Below are positions 18,247-28,548 of a stretch of DNA of 33,822 nt, in pieces. The position numbers and the translations under genes were made by a program. The stretch is from positions 1-33,822 of the forward strand of contig JACRNU010000070.1 of the NCBI GenBank assembly GCA_016234805.1, in the 5' to 3' direction. The DNA comes from Elusimicrobiota bacterium. GTDB taxonomy: Bacteria > Elusimicrobiota > Elusimicrobia > UBA1565 > UBA9628. Under the pieces are notes generated by a model. That model was not told the origin of the DNA, searched no databases, and worked only from the letters and a program-made list of their open reading frames with translations. Position 1 is the first letter of the stretch; every line of letters begins with the position of its first letter.

Positions 18247-18252
18247 ATTATA
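18247..18252 (-). promoter_or_regulatory. -10 box TATAAT before sdhC
   Basis: A consensus TATAAT lies 9 nt before the sdhC ATG on the minus strand. No Shine-Dalgarno sequence fits in the gap, so the transcript would have a leader of only about 2-3 nt. The -35 region is weak. Confidence 0.55.
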
Positions 18253-18293
18253 CAACCTTTGCTGGAAAAGAAAATAGTGTGGCCATCAGGTCG

Positions 18294-18310
18294 GATTCTA
18301 TACTAGAATC
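18294..18310. promoter_or_regulatory. Palindrome over the likely mdh -10 box
   Basis: GATTCTATACTAGAATC has 7-bp perfect arms around TAC and contains TATACT (18299-18304), a good -10 for mdh with a leader of about 75 nt. A regulator bound here would block transcription of mdh. It lies in the divergent interval between the two TCA operons. Confidence 0.45.
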
Positions 18311-18369
18311 GGGACATATGGCGCCCTTGGGACTCGGCCCGGAGGCCGGACAGCGAACCCATATCATAG

Positions 18370-19329
<960 letters not shown>

Positions 19330-19349
19330 CGGTCTTCTCCCGGGACGCT

Positions 19350-19378
19350 GCCCCCTGCCGGTGGTCCCGGCAGGGGGC
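19350..19378 (+). terminator. Hairpin terminator after mdh
   Basis: Arms GCCCCCTGCCGG and CCGGCAGGGGGC (12 bp, perfect) with a 5-nt loop, followed by GGTTCCTTTCC. The stem is very stable but the T-run is weak. Confidence 0.75.
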
Positions 19379-19462
19379 GGTTCCTTTCCAACCCACCCCG
19401 CTCCACGAGGAGTATTTGACACCAGCCTTCATAAATTGAAGAATGGAATCAGGAAACCATCC

Positions 19463-19723
19463 ATGAGCGAAACCCCCCAGGCGAAAGGCAAAGGCACCGT
19501 GTTCGTCCGCATCGAGGTATGCAAAGGCTGTTCCTATTGCATCGACTTCTGTCCGACCAAGTGTCTGGCTTTCTCCAAGGAGTTCAACGCCAAGGGCTAC
19601 CATTACCCCGTGCTCACCAAGCCGGAGGCGTGCGTGGGCTGCGACATGTGCGGGCTCTACTGCCCGGACTTCGCCATCTTCGGCATCCGGCTCAAGGACC
19701 TCGAGAAGGCACAACAGAAATGA
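19463..19723 (+). CDS. korD: 2-oxoglutarate:ferredoxin oxidoreductase, delta (ferredoxin) subunit
   Basis: The 86-residue protein binds two 4Fe-4S clusters: CKGCSYCIDFCP (Cys20, 23, 26, 30) and CVGCDMCGLYCP (Cys57, 60, 63, 67). It moves electrons between the thiamine site of the oxidoreductase and free ferredoxin. ATG 19463 was chosen because it has AGGAAA upstream and gives a normal-sized protein; the frame extends to 19361, but that part includes the terminator region. It overlaps korA by 4 bp (ATGA). The order D-A-B-C is typical of KOR operons. Confidence 0.9.
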   Translation: MSETPQAKGKGTVFVRIEVCKGCSYCIDFCPTKCLAFSKEFNAKGYHYPVLTKPEACVGCDMCGLYCPDFAIFGIRLKDLEKAQQK

Positions 19724-20910
19724 AAGCCGACCCCAAGGGCGTTCTGACGGGCATCCACTTCATCGACGGCGACCACGCGGCCTGCGAAGGCGCCCTGGCA
19801 GCCGGGTGCAGGTTCATCGCGGGCTACCCCATCACCCCTTCCACCGAGGTCGTGGAGCGCTTCGCCCAGCGCATCCCGCACATCGGCGGGATCTTCATCC
19901 AGATGGAGGACGAGATCGCCTCGTCCATCGCCATCCAGGGCGCGATGTGGGCCGGCAAGAAGGTCATGACCGTGACCTCGGGCCCGGGCCTCTCCCTCAT
20001 GATGGAGCACATCGGCCTGGCGGCCTTCACCGAGGTCCCCTGCGTCTTCGTCGACGTGCAGCGCGGCGGCCCCTCCACGGGCCTGCCCACCCTGCCGGCC
20101 CAGGCGGACATGATGCAGGTGAAGTGGGGCTCCCACGGCGACTACGAGATCATCGCCCTTTCCCCGAACTCCCCGCAGGAGAGCTTCGACCTGATGATCA
20201 AGGCCTTCAACCTCTCCGAGACCTTCCGGGTCCCGGTCTTCTTCATGATGGACGAGGTCGTGGGCCACATGGTCGAGCGCGTGGCCATCCCGGAGGCCTC
20301 CAAGATCGAGATCACGGAACGGCGCTGGTCCAAGAAGAAGCCCGGCGAGTACAAGCCTTACGAGGCCGGCCCGGACATGGTCCCGGACCTGGTGAAGGCC
20401 GGGGACGGCCACCGCATCCACATCACGGGGCTCACCCATGACGAGCGGGGCTACCCGGCCCTCAACGCCGCGGCCCAGAAGAAGCTCGTGGAGCGCCTAC
20501 TCAACAAGATCCGCCTGCGCAAGGACGAGCTGGTGGACGTCCGCCAGGACGGGGTGGAGGGCGCCGAGGTCGTGGTGGTCTCCTTCGGCATCACCTCGCG
20601 CGTGGCCCAGGCCGCGGTGGAGGAGGCTCGGCGCAAGGGCGTCAAGGTCGGGCACCTGCGCCTGGTCATCTGCTGGCCCTTCCCAGCGGCCCTCATCGCC
20701 GAGCTCTCCGAGCGCGTGAAGGCCTTCGTCGTGCCTGAGCTCAACATGGGCCAGATGGTCCTGGAAGTGGAGCGCGCCGTCCTGGGCCGCGCGGCTGTGG
20801 TGTCCATCCCGCATCCGGGCGGCACCGTGCACGAGCCCCAGGTCATCCTCGACAAGATCCTAGCCGCTTCAGGGAAGGGGGCGCCCGCGCCCCAGAGGGC
20901 AGTCCGATGA
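19720..20910 (+). CDS. korA: 2-oxoglutarate:ferredoxin oxidoreductase, alpha subunit
   Basis: The 396-residue alpha subunit, with KorB, oxidatively decarboxylates 2-oxoglutarate to succinyl-CoA and CO2 with ferredoxin, or does the reverse in reductive carboxylation. The start has FIAGYPITPSTEVVERFA, the family signature for substrate and TPP contact; the middle has VTSGPGLSLMMEHIG and VQRGGPSTGLPT; the C-terminal part is the CoA/transketolase C-like domain (VVVVSFGITSRVAQ, VPELNMGQM). The preference for 2-oxoglutarate is inferred from this KOR-type layout and from the neighbouring sdh, suc and mdh genes; branched 2-oxoacids are an alternative. ATG 19720 is decided by the 4-bp overlap with korD; the longer open frame is a shadow. 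An unusual 103-bp gap with repeats follows. Confidence 0.9.
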   Translation: MKADPKGVLTGIHFIDGDHAACEGALAAGCRFIAGYPITPSTEVVERFAQRIPHIGGIFIQMEDEIASSIAIQGAMWAGKKVMTVTSGPGLSLMMEHIGLAAFTEVPCVFVDVQRGGPSTGLPTLPAQADMMQVKWGSHGDYEIIALSPNSPQESFDLMIKAFNLSETFRVPVFFMMDEVVGHMVERVAIPEASKIEITERRWSKKKPGEYKPYEAGPDMVPDLVKAGDGHRIHITGLTHDERGYPALNAAAQKKLVERLLNKIRLRKDELVDVRQDGVEGAEVVVVSFGITSRVAQAAVEEARRKGVKVGHLRLVICWPFPAALIAELSERVKAFVVPELNMGQMVLEVERAVLGRAAVVSIPHPGGTVHEPQVILDKILAASGKGAPAPQRAVR

Positions 20911-20993
20911 CCGAGCCTAGCGAGGGAATGGTCGATTCTGACCGAGCCTTAGGCGAGGAAATGCCGCTTCCGAGCGCCGTTGGGAATGCGGCC
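20908..20993 (+). repeat. Tandem dispersed repeats between korA and korB
   Basis: Copy 1 starts at 20908 (TGACCGAGCCTAGCGAGGGA) and copy 2 at 20939 (TGACCGAGCCTTAGGCGAGG). Copy 2 continues into a second part with arms GCCGC...GCGGC (to 20993). The 54-bp copy 2 matches 23283-23336, inside the zinc-ribbon gene, at about 45 positions with two 1-nt gaps. The first copy begins over the korA stop codon. Confidence 0.75.
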
Positions 20994-21013
20994 AAGGTCG
21001 TGGGAGGGAGACC

Positions 21014-21877
21014 ATGAACGAGACCATGAAGGCCGAGAATCCAGTCCTTCCTTATCTGCGGCAGGACCGCCTCCCGCACATCTGGTGCCCAGGGTGCGGC
21101 ATCGGGTCCACGGTCAACTGCTTCGCCCGGGCCCTGACCGAGTCCAAGCTCGATCTCGACAAGGTCGCCATCGTCTCAGGCATCGGGTGCACGGGCCGCG
21201 TGGCCGGGTACATGAACCTGGACTCCTTCCACACCACGCACGGCCGGGCCATCCCGTTCGCCACGGGCCTGAAACTGGGCAACCCCAGCCTCAAGGTCGT
21301 GGTCTACTCCGGCGACGGCGACCTCTTCGCCATCGGCGGCAACCACTTCGTGCACGCGGCCCGGCGCAACATGGATCTGACCGTGATCTGCATCAACAAC
21401 GGGACCTACGGCATGACGGGCGGCCAGGTGGCGCCCACCACGCCCCTGGGCGCGACCCAGACCACCATGCCCTACGGCAACTTCGAGCCGTCCTTCAACC
21501 TGCCGTTCCTCGCCGAGGCTTGCGGCGCGGTCTACGTGTCGCGCTGGACCGTGTTCCACGTGCGGCAGCTCATCCGCTCCATGAGGGAGGGGCTGGCCAA
21601 GCGGGGCTTCTCCTTCATCGAGATACTGGCCCCCTGCCCGACCCTATATTCCCGCAGGAACAAGCTCGGAGACGGGGTGGACCAGGTCAAGTACTACAAG
21701 GAGCGCAGCACGATCAAGGACGGGGCGGACACCCGGGAGGTGGGACTCACCTTTCAAGGCGACATCGTGGTGGGCAAGTTCGTGGACCGGGAGCGGCCGA
21801 CTTGGCTCGACGCCATGACGCGCCACTACACCAGCGTCATCAACGACTATCAAGGAGTCGGCCATGCCGAAGACTGA
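21014..21877 (+). CDS. korB: 2-oxoglutarate:ferredoxin oxidoreductase, beta (TPP-binding) subunit
   Basis: The 287-residue subunit binds thiamine diphosphate. WCPGCGIGSTVN (residues 24-35) is the usual beta-subunit start, GIGCTGR follows, and the TPP motif runs from GDGD (100-103) to INNGTYGMTGG (NN at 128-129). The ending lacks the extra ferredoxin domain found in some pyruvate enzymes, which matches the separate korD. ATG 21014 has GGGAGGG just upstream; ATG 21026 is a less likely alternative. The distance from korA (103 bp of repeats) is odd, since these genes are usually packed tightly. It overlaps korC by 14 bp. Confidence 0.92.
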   Translation: MNETMKAENPVLPYLRQDRLPHIWCPGCGIGSTVNCFARALTESKLDLDKVAIVSGIGCTGRVAGYMNLDSFHTTHGRAIPFATGLKLGNPSLKVVVYSGDGDLFAIGGNHFVHAARRNMDLTVICINNGTYGMTGGQVAPTTPLGATQTTMPYGNFEPSFNLPFLAEACGAVYVSRWTVFHVRQLIRSMREGLAKRGFSFIEILAPCPTLYSRRNKLGDGVDQVKYYKERSTIKDGADTREVGLTFQGDIVVGKFVDRERPTWLDAMTRHYTSVINDYQGVGHAED

Positions 21878-22421
21878 GATCCGGGTCGGAGGGTTGGGCG
21901 GCCAGGGCGTCATCCTGTGCGGGAGCATCATCGGCAAGGCCGCGGCCATTTACGGGGGCAAGCACGCCACCATGATCCAGGCCTTCGGGCCCGAAGCCCG
22001 GGGCAGCGCGTGCAGCGCCCAAGTCATCGTCTCCGACGACACCATCGGCTATCCCTACGTCAAGAATCCCGACATCCTCGTGCTGATGTCCCCGGACGCC
22101 TACAAGCTCTTCGCCCCCAGCCTCAAGCCCGGCGGCCTGGTCCTCTACGAGAGCGAGCTCGTGCACCCGGACAAGAACCTCCCCGCGGGCGTCAAGGCGG
22201 TGGGCATCCCCGCCACGCGCTTCGCCGAGGAGCTGGGCCGGCGCCTGGTCCTGAACATCGTCATGGTGGGCTTCTTCGCGGGCACGACCGGCATTGTCTC
22301 CTACGAGGCGATGGAGAAGGCCGTGCTCGACTCCGTGCCCAAGGGCACCGAGGACCTCAATGCCAGGGCGTTGAAGAAGGGCTATGAGTTCGGCCGCTCC
22401 CAGGCAGCGGTCCGTTCCTGA
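21864..22421 (+). CDS. korC: 2-oxoglutarate:ferredoxin oxidoreductase, gamma subunit
   Basis: The 185-residue gamma subunit holds the complex together. Its start, EIRVGGLGGQGVILCGSIIGKAA, is the family signature, followed by the conserved FGPEARGSACSAQVIVSD. The ribosome binding site AAGGAG lies inside korB, 6 nt before ATG 21864. Length is normal (about 180). It ends the korDABC operon; the next gene starts about 55-65 bp later, apparently from its own promoter. Confidence 0.92.
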   Translation: MPKTEIRVGGLGGQGVILCGSIIGKAAAIYGGKHATMIQAFGPEARGSACSAQVIVSDDTIGYPYVKNPDILVLMSPDAYKLFAPSLKPGGLVLYESELVHPDKNLPAGVKAVGIPATRFAEELGRRLVLNIVMVGFFAGTTGIVSYEAMEKAVLDSVPKGTEDLNARALKKGYEFGRSQAAVRS

Positions 22422-22476
22422 CCCCGGAAAGGGCTTGTTTTCCGCAACAAAGATATAGCATCCGTCCTCTACACTG

Positions 22477-23952
22477 GTGGGCGGTGTGAGATTCTTCTAC
22501 TACGACGGCAAGGCCATCCAAGGACCTCTCGAGGTCTCTGACCTGCTCAAGCAACCGGGCTTTGCCACGGAAAGCGTGGTCTGCCCAGCCGGTTCCCAGA
22601 GGTCGGAAGACTGGAAGCCGGCGGTCAACTACGACGAGCTGAGGGAAGCCCTGCTCAAGCCCAAACCCGCTGCTCCGCCGGTGAAGTGCCCGGCCTGCGG
22701 CCGTTCCAATCCCGATGGCGCGGTCTTCTGCAACGGCTGCGGAGCCCGCCTGGATGGGAAGGCTCCCCCTCCGCCGCCGGCATGGAAGCCCATGCCCGGG
22801 CCTGCCCCGGGCGCCGGTCCCATGGCGGCCCAGCGGCCTGAGGGCCCGATGAGCGGCAGCCCGATTGGCGGAGGCCCGATTGGAGTGGGCCCGATGGGCG
22901 GCGTCCCGATTGGCGGGGGGCCTATGGGCGGCGGCCCGCTCTCCGGAGGCATGGGCAGGATCGCCCAGGCTACACCCTCTCCCGTCATCGCTGATCTTGT
23001 GACCAAGCCCGCGTTTCCGGCTCTACAGCCGGTCGAGCCCGCGGCCGGGTCCCCGGCACAACGCTCTTCCCGGCGTCGACTCCTGCTGTCCGCTGCAGCC
23101 GCGTGCGTCCTGATCGGAGGCTCCGCGTCAGGCTATCTGCTTTACAAAAAGCGGGCCCGCCATCCTGTCGTTCCAGTTGTTCCAGCGGATCCGGCACCCT
23201 CCGTGGATGTCCCGCTGCCTTCTACCCCGGTCCCATCTCCCGAGGCCGCGCCTCGAAAGCGCGGACGACGCAAAGCTCCTCCGACCGAGCGTTATAGCGA
23301 GGAAGTGCCGCCTCCGCACGCCGCTAGGGAGCGGCCCCTGGTTTCGGCTGAACCCACTGCCCCAGTCCCGGCCCCGGCTCCCCGCCACAAGCGGGTGCGG
23401 AGGGCTCCCGGCTTGATGGATGTCTCTCCGGAGGACGCTGGGAGCGCTCCGGTGGAGATGGCGCTTCCGGGCATGCCGAAGAAAGTGCGCGCCAAACATG
23501 CCCCAAAAGCGGCCCAGACCGACCCGGAGGAGGCCCAAGCGGCCCCTGAAGAGGCCCCGGCCGCTCATGAGGAGGGCATGGCTGCCCCGAAACCCAGCAG
23601 GCCTTCAGGAGCGCCTCCCACTTCCGAATCCCTCATGATCGAGAGCGCGCGGGAGCAGTTCTCCTTCTGCCACCAGCTCATGCGTCAGGGAGAGTTCGAC
23701 GACGTCTTCGACTCGTGCCTGTGCCCGGCCACCAGGGAAGGACCTCCGTACAAGGGCCGCAAGGGCGTCTTCGTGGAACAGGCCGCGGAAGACCCGCAGA
23801 CCGAAGCCGGATCCACCATGGAGATCATCGACTCCAAGTTCGTGGACGGGACCGTGCTCATCTCCGGCCGCTGGACGCTCGCCGAGGGTTCGGTGGTCGA
23901 GCGCACGGAGCGCTGGGCCATGGAAGAGAACCGCTGGTGCCTGGCCCCTTGA
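22477..23952 (+). CDS. GYF-like/zinc-ribbon single-pass membrane protein, function unknown
   Basis: Up to 491 residues in a mosaic. Residues 5-48 (FFYYDGKAIQGPLEVSDL) resemble a GYF_2-type domain; 71-88 are a zinc ribbon (CPAC...CNGC); 100-160 are low complexity with GGGPIGVGPMGG-type repeats; 202-223 form one transmembrane helix preceded by RRR; 230-385 are a Pro/Ala/Lys-rich linker that includes a dispersed DNA repeat (residues about 269-287); 390-491 form a folded domain ending in ERWAMEENRWCLAP that looks like an NTF2-like or DUF4878-type fold. Such proteins often work at the cell envelope with the zinc ribbon in the cytosol. GTG 22477 and GTG 22486 are both possible starts; a TACACT box (22470-22475) supports 22486. 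Confidence 0.7.
   Translation: MGGVRFFYYDGKAIQGPLEVSDLLKQPGFATESVVCPAGSQRSEDWKPAVNYDELREALLKPKPAAPPVKCPACGRSNPDGAVFCNGCGARLDGKAPPPPPAWKPMPGPAPGAGPMAAQRPEGPMSGSPIGGGPIGVGPMGGVPIGGGPMGGGPLSGGMGRIAQATPSPVIADLVTKPAFPALQPVEPAAGSPAQRSSRRRLLLSAAAACVLIGGSASGYLLYKKRARHPVVPVVPADPAPSVDVPLPSTPVPSPEAAPRKRGRRKAPPTERYSEEVPPPHAARERPLVSAEPTAPVPAPAPRHKRVRRAPGLMDVSPEDAGSAPVEMALPGMPKKVRAKHAPKAAQTDPEEAQAAPEEAPAAHEEGMAAPKPSRPSGAPPTSESLMIESAREQFSFCHQLMRQGEFDDVFDSCLCPATREGPPYKGRKGVFVEQAAEDPQTEAGSTMEIIDSKFVDGTVLISGRWTLAEGSVVERTERWAMEENRWCLAP
23283..23336 (+). repeat. Dispersed repeat copy inside the zinc-ribbon gene
   Basis: This 54-bp segment matches the second repeat between korA and korB at about 45 positions. 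It encodes TERYSEEVPPPHAARERP in frame. It has the same two parts: GACCGAGC...GCGAGG, then arms GCCGC and GCGGC. Confidence 0.7.
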
Positions 23953-23986
23953 CCGGCCGGCAGGGCAGGGCCGGCGCCCTCTCCGG

Positions 23987-25297
23987 CTATTTGGTCCCGC
24001 TGGACCCGGTATAGGCCAAGCGCATCAATCGGACCAGACCGAATGCCGCTCCATGGCCGGCAACTCCGGCCAGGATGCCGATCCCCGCGGTCGGACCAAC
24101 CGCCTTGGCCAGGATGACCACGGCCACGACCGAGGCCAGAGTGATGAGAGGGTTGTAATGGCTCAAGACTCCCACCCAGACCCCGACGCCCCAGAGAAAA
24201 AAGACCGTCAGGCCTCCTGCTGCCGCGCCCGCGGCCGGAGAACGGAAGAGGAACTGGGTCACGAGGTGGAGCATGGCGAGGCAGACCGCTATGGAGAACA
24301 GGATGTGGACGAAGAAGCCGGTGCGGTAGGCGCTGAAGCCCTCCGTGGTGGGAGCGACGAAGTAGTTCTCCATCACGAGGCGGCCGAGATCCCTGGCCGC
24401 CTCTCCGAGGCCCTTGGACGGCAGGTCCGCCTTCACGCCCCGCGCCTTCATGGCCTTGAGGGTCGCGCGCGCCGCGTCGCGGACAGGCTTGTGGGAGTCG
24501 CTCAGCTGCCGCAGGAGGGGGGCCACGCAGTCCTGGTCTCCGGCCGAAGACAGCGCCGAGGCGCAGCCGGTCCTGATCCCGGGGTCCGGGCTTTCGAGCC
24601 CCTCGAGCACCGGCTTCCGGTCGTGCCTGCACAGGGAGGAGAGCGCGTTGACCACCGTGATGGCGTCTCCGGACTCGCGGGCCCTTCCAAGGGCGGCAAC
24701 GAGAGGCTTGAGGGAAAGGGGAGCGTCGATCTCCGCGAGCGCGCCGGCCGCGGCATCCACGACATGGCTCCAATCCTCCATGTTCGCGGTCAGGGCCTCC
24801 ACCAGGGCGGGGACCGCTGAAGGGTCTTTGAGCGCGCCCAGGGCGCCGGCTGCCTGGCACCGCACGTACCAGGAAGGGTCGGAGCGGAGGATCTCGCAGA
24901 GCGCTTCCACGCTGCCCGCGCACTGGAACTTGCCCAGGACCTGGGCCGCCCGCTCCCGTATCTCCTGGTTCGGGCTCTTGAGCGCCTTGATCAGGGGCGC
25001 GACCGCCCGCGGGTCCATGAGGTCCGCCAGGGCCCACACGGCCCAGGGGGAGATGGCTGTGTCTTCCTCGAGCGCAGCCACGAGCGCAGGCACGGCGATG
25101 GGGTCGCCCAGGAGGCCTAAGGCATGGGCGATCCACCAGCGCTTGGGAAAGGTCTTATCCTGGAAGAGTTCGATGAGCCCGGGCATGGCTTCGGCTCGGC
25201 GGCGCTTGAGCTCAGGGATGCCCCAGTCGTCGCCGCGCGCCAGGCTCTCCTGGATGAGCTCCTCGATGGGTCTGTTCGAGCGGTATTGATCAGGCAT
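23987..25297 (-). CDS. HEAT-repeat protein with C-terminal membrane domain
   Basis: The 436-residue protein has about seven HEAT/PBS-lyase-like helical repeats in residues 20-310 (for instance WWIAHALGLLGDPIAVPALVAAL, AAQVLGKFQCAGSVEAL, QAAGALGALKDPSAVPALVEAL), which form a solenoid for protein contacts. Residues about 325-425 hold roughly three to four transmembrane segments (FVHILFSIAVCLAMLHLV, GLTVFFLWGVGVWVGVL, LASVVAVVILAKAVG, and a Gly-rich one). The solenoid is probably cytosolic and membrane-tethered. It overlaps the end of the upstream radical SAM gene by 8 bp, so they share a transcript. No enzymatic residues are seen. It ends 34 bp from the convergent zinc-ribbon gene. Confidence 0.82.
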   Translation of the reverse strand: MPDQYRSNRPIEELIQESLARGDDWGIPELKRRRAEAMPGLIELFQDKTFPKRWWIAHALGLLGDPIAVPALVAALEEDTAISPWAVWALADLMDPRAVAPLIKALKSPNQEIRERAAQVLGKFQCAGSVEALCEILRSDPSWYVRCQAAGALGALKDPSAVPALVEALTANMEDWSHVVDAAAGALAEIDAPLSLKPLVAALGRARESGDAITVVNALSSLCRHDRKPVLEGLESPDPGIRTGCASALSSAGDQDCVAPLLRQLSDSHKPVRDAARATLKAMKARGVKADLPSKGLGEAARDLGRLVMENYFVAPTTEGFSAYRTGFFVHILFSIAVCLAMLHLVTQFLFRSPAAGAAAGGLTVFFLWGVGVWVGVLSHYNPLITLASVVAVVILAKAVGPTAGIGILAGVAGHGAAFGLVRLMRLAYTGSSGTK

Positions 25298-26300
25298 CAG
25301 CGTCTCTCACCCCCGATCCCAGCGCCTTCTCCGCGATCCATGCCTGGGTCCCGGTGGAGCAATAGTAGACCCCGAGCCGGAACTTCTTCTCCATGGCCCA
25401 GGCGAGCAGGCGCAGGCAGGACTCCCCGCTTGCCGCTTCGCCCGACCATGTCAGGCCCGGCCTGAGCCGGGGCGCGGCTCTCCGCAACAGGCCCGCCTTG
25501 TCCAGGCGGTCCGCGTTGTGCCCGGAGCGGAAAAGCTCGTGCAGGATGAGGTGGCGCGCCCCGAGTTCTTCCAGCCGCGTCATGAGGCGCCGGAGCCTCG
25601 GCTCATGGCCGGGGATGACCGGGATCTCGACGGCGAGGTCGGGGAAGAACAGGAGCGCCAGCCGTACCGGGCTTGTGTCATAGGCGTTGGCCGCGAGGTT
25701 GATCCTGAGGGAGCCCGTGCCCGCGGCCTTGAGCCGCTCGAGGAGGTCCCGCGTCAGAAGGCCGCCGTTGGTGTAGAGATCGATCCAGGCTTTGGGAAGA
25801 CGCTCCCGGACCTTCCGGATGAGGGCGAGGGTGCGGTCCGGGAAGAGCAGGGGCTCGCCTCCGCTGATGCCCACGCTGGCCGGGGCCTGGGACGCGAGGA
25901 TGCGGCCTGCCTCCTCGACCGACCCTGCGCCGCGGCCGTGTACGCTCAAGTCGTCCGCCCTGGGCTTCGGGTTGAAGCAGAAGAAGCAGTCCCTGTTGCA
26001 CAGGGTCGTTAGGCTCACATTACTGCCCCGGCCTTTGAGGCAGGGCACGCAGCCCCTCGGGAGGGGCCCGGTATGCAGGGTCATCCTCTCCGGCCAACCC
26101 TTGATCCCCAGGGAGACGAGCCGGTCCAGGAGAGCGGAGACACGGGGCGAGGGGGGGGCGGCCGGCGCCTGGCGGTCCGTGAGCGACCGCGCCAGGCGCC
26201 TCCGGCGTCCCGGACCGGCCTGCGGCACCTGGCGATCGGAGAACGACCGCGCCAGGCCCAAGGCGTAGCGTTCGGACGTTTCGGAAAGTCTATTTCTCAC
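25290..26300 (-). CDS. Radical SAM protein of unknown specificity
   Basis: A 336-residue radical SAM enzyme. The 4Fe-4S motif is CNRDCFFC (Cys101, 105, 108; CxxxCxxC) and the SAM-contact GGEP is at 147-150. Two more Cys (GCVPC, 84/87) precede the motif and may bind metal. YTNGG and LRINLAAN are typical barrel strands. The substrate is unknown; no precursor-peptide gene is visible. The N-terminus has a tandem peptide repeat (LARSFSDRQVP, LARSLTDRQAP; residues 16-46) made by palindromic DNA. The start GTG 26300 was chosen over longer frames because a TATAAA box lies 9 nt upstream and upstream codons are not protein-like. It overlaps the HEAT gene and is divergent from nifS. Confidence 0.8.
   Translation of the reverse strand: MRNRLSETSERYALGLARSFSDRQVPQAGPGRRRRLARSLTDRQAPAAPPSPRVSALLDRLVSLGIKGWPERMTLHTGPLPRGCVPCLKGRGSNVSLTTLCNRDCFFCFNPKPRADDLSVHGRGAGSVEEAGRILASQAPASVGISGGEPLLFPDRTLALIRKVRERLPKAWIDLYTNGGLLTRDLLERLKAAGTGSLRINLAANAYDTSPVRLALLFFPDLAVEIPVIPGHEPRLRRLMTRLEELGARHLILHELFRSGHNADRLDKAGLLRRAAPRLRPGLTWSGEAASGESCLRLLAWAMEKKFRLGVYYCSTGTQAWIAEKALGSGVRDADA
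26168..26256. repeat. Tandem palindromic repeats in the radical SAM gene
   Basis: Two 29-bp units at 26168-26196 and 26228-26256, exactly 60 bp apart, match at 25 of 29 positions. Each has arms CCTGGCG and CGCCAGG. The second unit contains CGGAGAACGACC, also found in the TPR gene at 32354-32365. Confidence 0.8.
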
Positions 26301-26309
26301 ATGAATCCT

Positions 26310-26315
26310 TTTATA
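26310..26315 (-). promoter_or_regulatory. -10-like TATAAA before the radical SAM gene
   Basis: On the minus strand TATAAA is followed by 9 nt (AGGATTCAT) and then GTG 26300. The spacing equals that of sdhC and nifS. Confidence 0.45.
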
Positions 26316-26347
26316 GCGAAATGGTATCAAATCATCAGCGGGATTGA

Positions 26348-27556
<1,209 letters not shown>

Positions 27557-27565
27557 GAGTCGAAC

Positions 27566-28531
27566 ATGGGCAAAGACGACCTCATCGGCGGAGCGCTCTG
27601 GGAGTTCTATTCGAAGAAGGTCTCGGAGCGCATGGACAATCCCCGCAACCGCGGGGAGATCACCGAGGCCCAAGCCGCGGGGCTGGGCGGCAAGCTCGTG
27701 GTGGCCGACCACGGGGCCGAGGCCTGCGGGGACGCGGTGCGGCTCTACTGGGTCGTGGACGCCGGCACCAACATCATCAAGGCCGCCAAGTTCAAGAGCT
27801 TCGGGTGCGGCACGGCCATCGCCTCATCCGACATGATGGCCGAGCTCTGCACGGGCCGGACCGTGGACGAGGCGTCCAAGATCACCAACCTCGAGGTCGA
27901 GAAGGCGCTCCGGGACACGCCGGACGCGCCCGCGGTCCCGCCCCAGAAGATGCACTGCAGCGTCATGGCCTACGACGTCATCAAGAAGGCGGTCGCGCTC
28001 TATAAGGGCGTGGACCTGGCCTCCCTGGAGACCGAGACCATCGTGTGCGAGTGCGGCCGGGTCTCCCTGGGCACGGTCAAGGAAACCATCCGATTGAACG
28101 ACTTGAAGACCGTGGAGGACATCACGCACTACACCAAGGCCGGCGGCTTCTGCAAGTCCTGCGTGGCTCCGGGCGGGCACGAGAAGCGGCGGCACTACCT
28201 CGTGGACATCCTGCGCGAGACCCGGGCGGAGATGGCCAAGGAGAGGATGCGAGCCGGGGCCGGGTCCGACGACTTCGCCACCATGACCTCGGTCCGCAAG
28301 ATGAAGGCGGTCGAGAAGGTCCTCGACGAGGCCGTGCGCGGCATGCTCGCTGCCGACGGCGGGGACGTGGAGCTCGTGGACTTGAAGGACACGCCCGAGG
28401 GCGTGGAGATCTACATCTCCTACCACGGGGCCTGCAGGGGCTGCCCGAGCGCCGGGGCCGGGACGCTGGCGGCCATCGAGGGCGTGCTCAAGCAGAAGCT
28501 CAGCCACCCCATCAAGGTCGTCCCTGTCTAA
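27566..28531 (+). CDS. nifU: Fe-S cluster scaffold NifU (three-domain)
   Basis: The 321-residue scaffold has all three NifU parts. The IscU-like domain carries the cluster-assembly cysteines Cys54 (EACGDAV), Cys81 (FGCGTAIASS) and Cys131 (KMHCSVM). The central 2Fe-2S BFD-like domain has Cys161/163 (VCECGRV) and Cys196/199 (GFCKSC). The C-terminal NifU domain has CxxC at 290/293 (GACRGCPSAGAGTLA). It receives sulfur from NifS and builds 2Fe-2S and 4Fe-4S clusters for transfer. The many Fe-S proteins in this window would be clients. Length matches full NifU (about 300). It ends in a small hairpin shared with the convergent rpoN gene. Confidence 0.95.
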   Translation: MGKDDLIGGALWEFYSKKVSERMDNPRNRGEITEAQAAGLGGKLVVADHGAEACGDAVRLYWVVDAGTNIIKAAKFKSFGCGTAIASSDMMAELCTGRTVDEASKITNLEVEKALRDTPDAPAVPPQKMHCSVMAYDVIKKAVALYKGVDLASLETETIVCECGRVSLGTVKETIRLNDLKTVEDITHYTKAGGFCKSCVAPGGHEKRRHYLVDILRETRAEMAKERMRAGAGSDDFATMTSVRKMKAVEKVLDEAVRGMLAADGGDVELVDLKDTPEGVEIYISYHGACRGCPSAGAGTLAAIEGVLKQKLSHPIKVVPV

Positions 28532-28533
28532 AG

Positions 28534-28548
28534 CGGTGCCTGACACCG
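28534..28548. terminator. Small hairpin between the nifU and rpoN stops
   Basis: CGGTGcctgaCACCG lies exactly between the convergent stop codons. It may stop transcription from both sides, though the stem is only 5 bp. The core GGTGCCTGACACC is, as far as I recall, a motif repeated in several bacterial genomes, so it may be a repeat unit instead. Confidence 0.4.

Noticed and set aside
22840-22950. Regular repeats that might be a CRISPR or a collagen-like gene
   Set aside because: The repeats are short, in-frame Gly/Pro/Met codons of a linker, with no unique spacers and no Gly-X-Y periodicity.
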